Source: Podarcis raffonei
Lineage: Eukaryota > Chordata > Lepidosauria > Squamata > Lacertidae
Assembly (NCBI RefSeq): GCF_027172205.1
Contig: NC_070603.1
Location: forward strand, 10,032,501 to 10,096,500
Direction: 5' to 3'
Length of the DNA: 64,000 bases
The translations under genes were made by a program, and so were the position numbers. A model generated the notes under the pieces. That model saw nothing but the letters and a program-made list of their open reading frames with translations, searched no databases and was not told the DNA's origin. Below, in pieces: positions 54,669 through 64,000 of the stretch (position 1 is the stretch's first letter; every line of letters begins with the position of its first letter).

Positions 54669-54874
54669 TCCCCTTTTTGTGGGTTTGTCATAGGCATCTG
54701 GATGGCCACAGTGAAAACAGAATGCAGGACGAGATAGGCCTTTGGGCTGTTCTTACATCTTATTGCTCTGATTTGATTTATTTCAGTAAGCTTTAAGCAT
54801 ACCCAGATTTCATAAGATGATCCCATTTGTGTTCTACATACAATTCCTAAAAGAGTTCCTCCAGTTGAGACAAT

Positions 54875-54951
54875 TTAGGTAAAGGGACCCCTGACCATTA
54901 GGTCCAGTCGTGGCCGACTCTGGGGTTGCGGCGCTCATCTCACTTTATTGG
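54875..54951 (-). mobile_element. Sauria-type SINE, tail fragment
   Basis: GGTAAAGGGACCCCTGACCA to CACTTTATTGGCC; cut at the inverted repeat. Confidence 0.75.
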
Positions 54952-54967
54952 CCCTCCTTTGCCCCCA

Positions 54968-55565
54968 CAACTATGACTCCACCTGCACCTTACATTTAAA
55001 GCAGTAATGTTCCGCTTTTACAAATCATGGTTTCTCCCAAAGAATCCTGGGAACTGTAGTTTGTTAAGCATGTTGAGAGTTATTGAAAAGGTAAAGGGAC
55101 CCCTGACCATGAGGTCCAGTCGTGGCCGACTCTGGGGTTGCGGCGCTCATCTCGCTTTACTGGCCGAGGGAGCCGGCATACAGCTTCCGGGTCATGTGGC
55201 CAGCCTGACTAAGCCGCTTCTGGCGAACCAGAGCAGCGCACGGAAACGCCGTTTACCTTCCCGCCGGAGCGGTACCTATTTATCTACTTGCACTGGTGTG
55301 CTTTTGAACTGCTAGGTTGGCAGGAGCAGGGACCGAGCAACGGGAGCTCACCCCGTCGCGGGGAGTTGAACCACCAACCTTCTGATCGGCAAGTCCTAGG
55401 CTCTGTGGTTTAACCCACAGCGCCACCCACGTCCCTTGAGAGTTGTTAGGAGAACCCTATTCCCCTTGCAAAGCCACAATTCTTAAAGAGGTTTAACAGT
55501 CCAACCCTCTTCCCACGGAGCTCTGGGAACTGTGGCTCTGTGAAGGGACAAGGAGTCCCCTCTCA
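54968..55565. mobile_element. Palindromic MITE split by a Sauria SINE
   Basis: Same family as 50665: CACCTGCACCTTACATTTAA at the left, GGGAACTGTGGCTCTGTGAA at the right. The far end is missing. The SINE at 55086-55435 interrupts it with a 12-bp duplication. Confidence 0.75.
55086..55435 (-). mobile_element. Sauria-type SINE
   Basis: Full length on the minus strand. TTGAGAGTTATT (55073-55084) and TTGAGAGTTGTT (55436-55447) are a 12-bp duplication with one change. Confidence 0.9.
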
Positions 55566-55639
55566 CCCTTTACCTTTTTATACCACTTTTTATTTTATTG
55601 AACCACCACGAAGAAGACAGTGCTTCTGAGCAGACCGAG

Positions 55640-56660
55640 AATGCCCCAGCTCCACCTCCGGTTAATCGCCACCCCACTCTCCCCCTTCCCCAAGTCATCC
55701 TCGCCCCCCCCCCAATCCGGGATCCAGAGCGGCAGCTTGGCTCCCTTCTGGGGCAAATCAGGACGTGACCCCTTTCTCTGCTGACAATAAGCTGGGAACT
55801 GCCGCTTGCATGTGTCCCAGATGGGGCCGTGCCAGGCGGCGGGTGGGTGCGGGGGACACGATCGGTGGGTGGGTGCGTGCATGGGGGGGTGCTCTCTCCT
55901 CCCCCCCCCATCTGGGCTGCTGCTGCTGCAATGTGTGTGTGAAGCGAGGCCGAGCTCCCCTTTCCCTTCCTCCGCCTTGCTGCCCATGTGCGGCCGCGGG
56001 AGCTGATGTCATCGCTTGGGCTGCCTGAAATGTGTGTCAGTGGGGCATGCCTCCGATGCTGTCACATGCAGGCTACACATGAGCCAGCCGCCGAGGCAAG
56101 CCAGATCTTCCCTCCCCCGCTCCCTCCTGGCTCGAAAACAGGAGCGGCTAATCCCCGAGTTGAACAAGCAAAAAAGAAGCAGCAGCAAGCGAGCAAGCCT
56201 CACCCACGTCTATACAATCCGGGAGCGCCGGAGTAAGGGGGGGGTGGAGAGGGGGGAATCTGCAGCCGGAGCCGGGCTTGGAAGCACGTGGAAGTGGCAG
56301 CAGGCTGCAAAAACGCCGCTTTCGGGAACCTGAAACCATTTCGCAGCTCGGGAGCAAGCGAGCACGCGCACACTCGCATCCGCGGGAGAAAGCAAGGGAG
56401 GGGGAAGGAGGGAAGCCGCAGAGGGTTCCCTTAGCGCTTAGCCTACTTGCTCCGCCGATCGTTATTTCCATTTATTTATTTATTTTCGGCCGCTTCGAGG
56501 GGGCGCCTCGTTTGCAAGCACACACGCACCGCACAGGTCTATTGCAACGGCTCGTCGCGATTTCTCCCTTGCAAACCCGGAGTCAAATCTGCAAACGGAA
56601 GCCGGGCGCCTGGAGACGCAGCAACATGGATAACAATTCGGGTAAGCCGGCGAGCGTTGC
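55640..56660 (+). promoter_or_regulatory. RARG: Large CpG island, probable RARG promoter region
   Basis: About 1 kb of CpG-dense unique sequence. By conserved gene order (ESPL1, MFSD5, RARG; with RARG divergent from MFSD5) this should be the 5' end of RARG on the plus strand. RARG is known to use alternative 5' exons. I see no RARG protein sequence, so the name rests on position. Confidence 0.45.
56260..56641 (+). other. RARG: Probable RARG 5' exon ending in a strong donor
   Basis: The island ends with CAACATGGATAACAATTCGG then GTAAGCC, a near-consensus donor at 56641/56642. An ATG at 56626 would encode MDNNS before the splice. This could be a coding start of an alternative N-terminus or an upstream ATG; I do not recognise MDNNS as a known RARG start. 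The exon's left limit is not determinable and 56260 is only nominal. Confidence 0.35.
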
Positions 56661-59407
56661 TGTGATGCTGCAAACTCTTCTCTCTCGCTAGGATTTTAGC
56701 GGATCGTAGGAGATGGCATCAGTTCTCTGGAAGTGGGTGGGCGCTAAAGGGGGAATGCGAAAAAAGAGGAGAGACTGCACCCGGGTTTGTGTTTCTTGTG
56801 TTTGTGTTTTTTTGCAAGCCGTTTGCAAAATGCAATCATCTTTGTGCCATATTATAAGCCGGGTTTTTAACGTTCTTTTCAGTGGCAATATCCTAGGATA
56901 GGATATCCTATCAGGTTAGATTCCCGGCACCGGAAGGCGTTCATAAATCTGGGATTTAATTCATTTCCCATTTAGAAAAACACACAGCAGCGCACACAGA
57001 AATCCCCTTGCGTTATTTTTAGACAGTTGGTATTTTCCTAGCCGAAGCGTACATTTCTGAATTGTGAGTGGGGGTTTCTAAAGAGCCTTTTATGCCTGAT
57101 TTCCTCCCCTTTTTATTTCTTTGCATGAAGAGCGGGGTGGCGGTGGAGGGAGAAAATAGAAATATGGTTTCGGTTGGTACTGGAATGGTTGTTTAAGTGG
57201 AAAGGAGAGGGAGGGAGGGAGCCAGCCTGAAAGACGTGCAGGGGCAGTCAAGGAATGAGAAAATTATTGCTGCAATGTGGGAAGTAGTTCTGATGCGTAA
57301 AATTACTACTTGCCTTCGAAATTTGTTTTGATAAAATAGCATGCATTTGAGTCGCGGGAATGCCCCGGGATTCGTGCACCTCGGTAAACAAGCCCCGTGG
57401 CATCTGACTGGCAGGCTCTGAAAAACTGCAACTCATTTCTGTTTTGTCCTCGGCTGTTGTGCAAAAAGGAGGGTGGAAATATTGCAGGTTTGGAGAGCTC
57501 TGTGTGTATGTGTGCAAATTGGAGGGGTCCAGCAGTCACCCCCATGAGGTCTCTCTGGGATGTACGAATTGATGCGTGTGGAGACCTACTAAGTGGGAAG
57601 TTGAGTTTTAGGGGAACAGGGTTGCTGAAAGCGGGGTGAGATGAGGTTAACCCAGGAAAGTGGGCCAGTGTAAAGAGAGCCAGCTTTTTACATAGGAGAG
57701 ATGAGCAAGTGCTGCTTTGCACAGAATCAGACCATCCAGCCCAGACTGGCAGGTCTCTGGTAAAGGTATTTCCTTCCCAGCTTGAATTCTCTTCCCCTGG
57801 TAGATGCTAAGGATATGGGACCTTGGGCTGTGTCCTCTTTTACTCAGAAAGCGATAATCATTCCATCACAGCAGGGAAGGCTGCCCAGCGTAGAGTTCAG
57901 CATCCTGTGAAAATATCAACTTTTTTGTTTTAAAAGGGCAAGTTTCTAGTCCTTAATCAATGCTTGGTGGCAGTAGTGGCAATGCTGGCTGAAATCTCAG
58001 ATTGGGGGGGGGGGGAGATATCTTAGCAAGGCTTCCATGGACCAGGAGATGGGTCTTGGTGACCTGCATAGCTCTTTGCCTGTCCTTTTAGCAGAAGCAG
58101 AATAAATTATGCCCCAAAAAAGCAGATAGATGCAAATTTATTTAATTTGCAGCGTTTACACAGGCTGCCTGATTTTTTCTTGCATTGGCGCGGATTGAGC
58201 TTGCTGCAGAATTTTCATTTGTTTGTTTTAGTGAAGAAGGTTACAAACAGAGCCAGGCTGGGTTACGTATCCTTATATTCATGCAAGAGTGCCTTCCATA
58301 TGTGTAGGGGGGGGTTCTCCCATCTACTACAGATCTCTGGAATACGAAATAATTTTCACAAGGAATCCTCTGCTGTGCAGTCTTTGTGGGGGACACTGTG
58401 ACCTGATTGCAGAGTTGCAGAGCCCTGGGTTGCCCCGTGTCTCCTCCCCCGCCCCTCATTCCTGCTAAATCATCTATAAGAAGCTTTTGGAGTGCAGTGT
58501 AGGGGAAGCGTTTCATAGCATTAAGAGCCCCACAGATTTCCTGTTAACCCCCAGAAGTTCCTTGGTAGCCACAGAGTGCCGGACTTGGGTTCAAATTTCG
58601 CTGAGGAATAGAATGAACTCGGTGGCTGTGTGAAAGCCACACTGGCCTCTCAACCCAACCGACCTTGCAGGTTTGTCATTAAAATTGAATGGAGCAACAT
58701 GCATGCTGCCTTGAACTCCTTTGAGGAATAAATACTATTTTTTTGTATTTCAATCGCACTTGCATTAAAAGAACTTGGACGTTTCTAGTCCCAGGGATCA
58801 TTGGGGCAGCAGGGCAAGAAGCAGGAGCGACATGTCACTGCTCTGGGGCCACTTCTGGGTCAATAGCATTAGACGGGGTTAGCCCTACTGCAGTTTGGAG
58901 GTGGGGTGTGTGCAAGGTGCCATCAAGTTGCACTTAAATTCCACCGTGAAGCTTAACATCACTGTGATGTCCCCCCCCCCCGGCTGGGGAAGCTGCTGTG
59001 CCTTCTCCACTGGGGCAATGCAGCATTCAGAAATTCTGGAACTGTTGTGACGTCACAATGGCCTCTTGAAGGTTTCCTTATCGTTCTAGGAGGCTACCGT
59101 GGTGATTCACGACAACACATGTGGACACTGTGCATTGTGCTACAATCTCTTGAGATGTCACTTTCCAGTTCTGGGTTAAAATTGGGTTGGATGACTAACT
59201 TAAGCCCCAGTTATTTCAACCTCTGTGCATGACTAAGTCCATCCTGTTTGCCTTCTAGTGATAACAGCGCCTAATCTTTTAACAAGTGCCTACAGAAGTA
59301 CAGTACGTGTGCAACTATTGGTACCCTTGGAGACTTGGGTATTCCCTTCTAATAGGACCCATTTGGGAGCAATGTCTCCCCCCTCCCCAATGATTGATGG
59401 CTGCAGG

Positions 59408-59408
<1 letters not shown>

Positions 59409-59444
<36 letters not shown>
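59409..59444. repeat. (CA)n microsatellite
   Basis: About 18 CA units. Confidence 0.95.
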
Positions 59445-59448
<4 letters not shown>

Positions 59449-59576
59449 AAGGCAGGGCTGGCCAACTTCTGTATTTTGCGGGGTATTCTGCTTCATCAAA
59501 CAATGGGACTGCAAGTGTATTTTATCACCAAAGCCTTCCTTGTGGCGGTCATATTTCATAATAAAACTGGTTAAAA

Positions 59577-59922
59577 AGGTAAAGGACCCCTGACGGTTAA
59601 GTCCAGTTGCGAACAACTGGGGTTGCAGCGCTCATCTCGCTTTATTGGCCGAGGGAGCCGGCATACAGCTTCCAGGTCATGTGGCCAGCATGACTAAGCC
59701 GCTTTCTGGCGAACCAGAGCAGCGCACGGAAACGCCGTTTACCTTCCTGCCGGAGTGGTACCTATTTATCTACTTGCACTTTGATGTGCTTTCGAACTGC
59801 TAGGTTGGCAGGAGCTGGGACCAAAGAACAGGAGCTCACCCCATTGCGGGGATTAGAACCGCCAACCTTTCAATCGGCAAGCCCAAGGCTCATTGGTTTA
59901 CACCACAGCTCCACCCGCGTCC
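59577..59922 (-). mobile_element. Sauria-type SINE
   Basis: Full length on the minus strand, more diverged than others. Flanks TAAAACTGGT and TAAAGCTGGT suggest an imperfect duplication. Confidence 0.85.
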
Positions 59923-59966
59923 CAGTAAAGCTGGTATCTCCTAGTAACTTTCCCCTTAAAAATAAT

Positions 59967-60154
59967 AATATTATGAAGCTCACTGGGACATAGCCGTGGT
60001 ACAAGATACAAAACCTAAACAGAGGGGGTGCCATTAAAATGTGGAGGTTCTGCATTTTTTAATATTATGAAGCTCTCTGGGACATAGTCGTGGTACAACA
60101 TGCAATACCTAAACAGAGGGGGTGCCATTAAAATGTGGAGGTTCTACATTCCCG
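59967..60154. repeat. 94-bp unit duplicated in tandem
   Basis: Two adjacent units start AATATTATGAAGCTC at 59967 and 60061. Both contain AAACAGAGGGGGTGCCATTA and differ at only a few bases. Unit identity not recognised. Confidence 0.9.
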
Positions 60155-61196
60155 CCCCCCATTATTTTTTTCCTTTTCTTTGTAACTGGGACAACTTTCT
60201 TCCTTAAACCCTATCCCTTAATTCAAAGTTGAATTTCCTCAAAGAACCAGTGGTGGAATGTGGGCCACCATGGCTCACCCTCCCTGCTGCAAGACATTCA
60301 AGGTGTCCTGCGAGACTTTGGGCTGAGTCCCTGAACCAGCATCCATCTGCCTAATCCGTCTGATGGGAGCGGCAGTCTTGACAGGTCCCTTGCTTGGAGG
60401 ATCCTGGGTATACCTGCACGTGATTACCACTTGCTTGGTGCTCACCTGACACCGCAGTCTCCTGACCTGAGCGCCGCAGGCCTTAACTGAACGTGCCCAA
60501 GGTTTTCTCCAGCTAATCACTGCTTGAGTAAGATTGCCAGGTGACTCACGGGCTGTTGAGGAGGAGGAGGCGGAAGGTGTGCATGGATGTGCCTGCTTTC
60601 AGCACCCAGGTGTGCTGCTATTTTATCTCTTCAGTAGTTAAAGATCTTGAGTGCTGGCATGGGCTGGGATAGGAGTGTCCCGCTTACCAAATTTTCGGAG
60701 GCCGATTCCATTTACAAGGCTGAGATTCCTCTTCAAGGTTCATGTGAAGTTCAAGATTGTATTCCACCCCGTTCGGCCTGGGACGTCGCTGGTTTGGAAC
60801 ATTGCAGTGAGCTTGCTGAGCCCAAAGGTAGTCGGCCATGTTGCTTCATGGTCAAACTGTGACCCAAAGAGTAGCCACTGTTAGTCAGAGCGGTTGAGAC
60901 TTGGATAGATGTAGCAGATCATCTGAGTTGGTTCAAAGCAGCCTTGGGCGTTTCCTCATGAAGGAAACTCTGCAGTGGTAGAAGAAATCCTTAGTGGTCA
61001 TTAGTGAATCCCTGTCAGGGAAAAAGGCCGGGTGTAAATAAATTATATATATAATAAATAGAACAACAATAATTTTACATGTAAGCTACACCTGCTGAAA
61101 TTCCTTCTCCTAGACTAGTATTAAAGGTGCTGTGGTGAATGCGTTGCAGCTGGCCAGACAGAACGACACCTTGTGTATGCTATTCTGGAGGTTATT

Positions 61197-61290
61197 ACAG
61201 TTATTATTATTAATCAGATTTCTATACCGCCCTTCATCATAAAATCCCAGGGCGGTTCACAGAATAAAATACAGGGTAAAAACAAGTACA
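61197..61290 (-). mobile_element. LINE 3' tail
   Basis: ATTTCTATACCGCCCTTCAT and CCCAGGGCGGTTCACAGAAT preceded by TTATTATTA. Confidence 0.65.
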
Positions 61291-61849
61291 TAAGTAAAAT
61301 GAAACAGCAAAACAATACACCCTCACTTCCCACAGATACATTTAAAAGGCTACAGAATATTCTTCAGACACCACCACAGAAGGTGAATCCCATCCATACA
61401 TTTCTAACAATTTCCCCTTCCCCTCAAAGCCAATTATGGGGAACCTGACTGTAGCCAGAGGGTTTTTATCCACTTGAAATGCCAGTTTTCTGTGGGCCAA
61501 ATTCTTCCTATGGGCTGCCAGTTGCCTACCACAGATTTGTCTGATAAAGGACAACTGGTGGCCGAATTCTCAGACCAGTAAGCAATTGTGTCTGTCCCTC
61601 AGTGGGGGTCCGCTTGGTTTTAATCAACAGACAATTTTTTTTGCTCCCTGCTTCATTTGTAAGGAATGAGAAAAGTGCTTTAAAAACTCAAGATAAGGGA
61701 GGCAGGAAATTAATTTGTCTTTTGTATTGTATCTTGGCTAATGGCTATTCGGAAATATTTCATGTTTTAGTTTCCAAAGGTGTGTATATGGGGAGGGAGC
61801 ATTGAGTTGTGTGCACGTGGTGAAATATTTTTTGGGCCCTAGACTGCAG

Positions 61850-61990
61850 TTCCCCTATGGCCCTCCAGATGTGGTTGGACTCTGACTCCCATCATCCCTG
61901 GCCATTGGTCATGCTGCCTGGGGTTGATGGAAGTTGGAGTTCAACTGCATCGGAAGGGCACCTGATGGGTTGGCTGAGGAGCTGGTCACC
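61850..61990. mobile_element. Palindromic hAT-like MITE
   Basis: GGCCCTCCAGATGTGGTTGG, CCCATCATCCCTGGCCATTG and the inverted GGGTTGATGGAAGTTGGAGT. Confidence 0.6.
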
Positions 61991-62084
61991 CATTGGTGAA
62001 ATTTTGCCCCTTCTAACTAGAATATGTTGCAACAGTTAAAGGAGACACAAGTATGCTTCATTGGACCATATTCTCTCTCTGGCT

Positions 62085-62235
62085 GCCTGTGCACACCATA
62101 TATTTAAAACACATTGCTGCCCCAAAGAATGCTGGGAACTCTGCCCACCACAGAGCTACAATTTCCAGTGCCTTTGAGAAACCACAGCTCCAGGATTCTT
62201 GGGGAAAGTCAAGGGCTTTAAACGTATGGGGTATA
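62085..62235. mobile_element. Palindromic MITE fragment (50665 type)
   Basis: TTTAAAACACATTGCTGCCC, AATGCTGGGAACTCTGCCCA and the inverted GATTCTTGGGGAAAGTCAAG, GCTTTAAACG. Confidence 0.5.
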
Positions 62236-62977
62236 TGAGGCATTCTCACTTACTGTTTCTGTTTTGCACACGGCTGCAATTCCCTGCACTTCCTTATCTG
62301 TTTCCTAGAGCTCACCTTTGCATCAGGGCTTCCCCATTCACTTCAAAAGTGTTTATGTGCAAAACTGCCCTTGAAATTAGCAGAGAAGAAGCCCACTTGA
62401 ACGGCAGGGCTTTATATCAGATCCCATCTGCTGAAGTCATTCCCCATGTGTGCATGTAGGCATTGCTTTCTGCAATTTTTTTTTTACTAGTGTTTCCAAA
62501 CCTGTTTCATAAGCTGTGTTATTTTGGGCGTGCAGCCAACGATCTCCTGCTATGTTTGCACATCCTTGTCCACTTATAGAAACACAGAGTGCAATAATCA
62601 GTGATCTCTGCACACAGCACTCATCTCACGATGAAAATTAGCCTGAGGTTGGCCCTTTGCCCACAGGCACCCATTCCCCTGGCACCCTAAAGATAACACA
62701 TTCACAAGGAGCAGATTAGTTTAGACTCTGGGATCGTGAAACACAGCAAATACCCAGTGTGCATGCAGCAAAGCAGTATGCACACTGCTTGCAGAAGCAG
62801 TAAACGACATTTAGCTTATGTGTGAATGGTAGGATCTGTGCCATTTAGGACACTGACCTTATTTTACAACTTTCCCTTGAATATAAGAATGTTCACCCTC
62901 CACCCACCCCATACTAATTGTACAGCTGCAGGTGGTACTGCAGTGGTAAGGATGATCAGAGGCAGTAGTGGATGGAG

Positions 62978-62978
62978 C

Positions 62979-63036
<58 letters not shown>

Positions 63037-63125
63037 GCCACCCATCTTACTGGGTTACTCCAGCAACTCCGGGCGGCTTCCAACAAATTAAAACACAGTA
63101 AGACATCAAAAGATTAAAAACATTA
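62978..63125 (-). mobile_element. CR1/L2-group LINE 3' end with (TTA)n
   Basis: About 18 TTA units, then ACCCATCTTACTGGGTTACT and CCGGGCGGCTTCCAACAAAT: the 3' end in reverse. Confidence 0.75.
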
Positions 63126-63184
63126 CCAAGTTTGATTGTAGTGTAGACCTATGGTTCTCAAACTTTTTTCTCTAGGCCACATTC

Positions 63185-63300
63185 ATTCCCCCCCCCCATA
63201 ATATTTTATTAAAGCTTTTTCATAATACAGTAAGATAAAAGAAACCAAGCTAAATAAAAATAAAATAAAAACAGAGAGAAGAAAAAGCACAGAGTCCTCT
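63185..63300 (-). mobile_element. Possible L1-like 3' end
   Basis: A T-rich start TTTTATTAAAGCTTTTTCAT after a C run, then A-rich sequence, similar in layout to the L1 end at 26431. Weak evidence. Confidence 0.3.
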
Positions 63301-64000
63301 CGCAAAGGTAGCTCTTAACCCACGTCATGCACAGAAAGTGGGGATTCCTCCCAAATCTCACCTGGGAGCTTCCCTTCCTTCTCCCTGGCTCTCAGCCTCA
63401 GAGATCTTCCCTGCCTTTCACCCAGGGCTCTTCCACCATCCATCCATCCATCCCTCATGTATGTGTAATCCTTGGACCCCAACAAAAGTCCTGTCCCAGC
63501 GATCCCCAGATGGTGGAAATGTCAGGTGCCATCGCAGCGTCCAGGCATCTTCACTTGGTCGCAAATGGGCCAAAAACCAGGTGCAAAATGGGCTGATCTA
63601 TATGGCACCCCATATGGGGTGATGGAAGGAGAGGCCCATGCTGCAAGCATGCTAAGGTCATGGCTCATAGAACCACGTAACCAACCTCTCACGCTTGGCA
63701 CTTGCGCCCCTCTGTGTCTAGAGGTACCTCTTGATCAGATATGATGGTGTTTGGTGAGAGACAAACAGGTGGACTCCCCTCCTTTCTAGAGTGAAAACTG
63801 GAGGGTATTTTTTGGGTGCTTAATCTAGGTCAGTGGGGAAAAGCCTTAGAAATTGGGTATTATGGAGGTAGCTGTGTTGCAACTGCCAATTTCTGTGTTT
63901 GTGGAGGGGAGAATCAGGTGGCCCTGTTGGTGATTTACAAAACGGTCCAACCTCCCAATCTCCTGTGCTGAAGGGGGTTTGGATGCCACAGAGGTATCTC

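Larger units (their letters stand above)
54560..54980. repeat. Inverted repeat flanking LINE and SINE tails
   Basis: GGAGTCATAGTTATGGGGGG (54560) with AAAGGAGGG (54590) is inverted at 54951-54980 (CCCTCCTTTGCCCCCACAAC). A CR1/L2 3' end with (TTA)n lies at 54603-54665. The same GGAGTCATAGTT word ends the MITE at 50980. Confidence 0.6.
56642..64000 (+). other. RARG: Presumed RARG first intron, low repeat density at first
   Basis: 56.65-59.4 kb is almost free of recognisable repeats, unlike the rest of the window, which fits regulatory content near a developmental gene. No coding exon is supported up to 64 kb. Repeats from 59.4 kb on are listed separately. Confidence 0.35.

Noticed and set aside
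55570-56691. Several 100-140-codon frames on both strands of the 56-kb CpG island
   Set aside because: Same reason: CpG-rich, few stops, no recognisable domain.
60275-60520. An 81-codon minus-strand frame with a somewhat protein-like composition
   Set aside because: I cannot match it to any family and it lacks splice or promoter signals. It may be a worn mobile-element remnant; left unannotated.
1-64000. LTR retroviruses, Polintons, CRISPR arrays, rRNA genes
   Set aside because: I looked for paired long terminal repeats, protease/integrase or capsid-like frames, spaced direct repeats and rRNA-like sequence and saw none. Weak old remnants could be missed by eye.

Overview
The window looks like a squamate reptile nuclear genome, most likely a lizard. 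The evidence is repeat content: many Sauria-type SINEs (tRNA-derived head, BovB-related 3' end), BovB LINE copies, CR1/L2-group LINE tails with (TTA)n ends, and a dense crop of TA-flanked Tigger-like MITEs. The single-copy genes are vertebrate and lie in the order known from human 12q13 (ESPL1 - MFSD5 - RARG), here inverted. Family and synteny statements are from memory; no search was run.

Layout. 1-6.9 kb: the 5' end of ESPL1 (separase) on the minus strand, four coding exons with clean splice sites, leaving the window on the left, plus a CpG-rich promoter near 6.6-6.9 kb. 8.19-8.88 kb: an intronless, intact PUDP-like HAD phosphatase ORF on the plus strand, probably a retrogene. 15.7-24.9 kb: MFSD5 (MFS molybdate transporter family) on the minus strand, one coding exon, a predicted 5' UTR exon in a CpG island at 24.5-24.95 kb. 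25-55 kb: a repeat-rich intergenic block. It holds a candidate small Cys/Pro-rich gene at 37.96-38.30 kb behind a TATA box, and an orphan CpG island at 43.7-44.2 kb. 55.6-56.65 kb: a large CpG island ending in a strong splice donor on the plus strand. By synteny this is probably the 5' exon of RARG, and 56.64-64 kb would be its first intron. No RARG coding exon is visible.

Mobile elements occupy much of the rest. At least five TA-flanked MITE families share a CAGT-type terminus; one (19.3, 30.7, 42.4 kb) is 0.75-0.97 kb of stacked palindromes. Nested insertions with readable target-site duplications give a relative chronology: L1 into an older MITE, BovB into a Tigger-like MITE, a Tigger-like MITE into a Sauria SINE, and BovB into another APE-type LINE. 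I recognised no LTR retrovirus, no CRISPR array, no rRNA and no functional tRNA gene.

The genes do not form a pathway. Separase cleaves cohesin at anaphase, MFSD5 is a membrane transporter, PUDP dephosphorylates pseudouridine 5'-phosphate, and RARG would be a nuclear receptor. Their adjacency is conserved synteny. The most noteworthy unexplained items are the Cys/Pro-rich ORF, the intronless PUDP-like gene, the palindrome-stacked MITE family, and SINEs with two different tRNA heads on one CR1-like tail.
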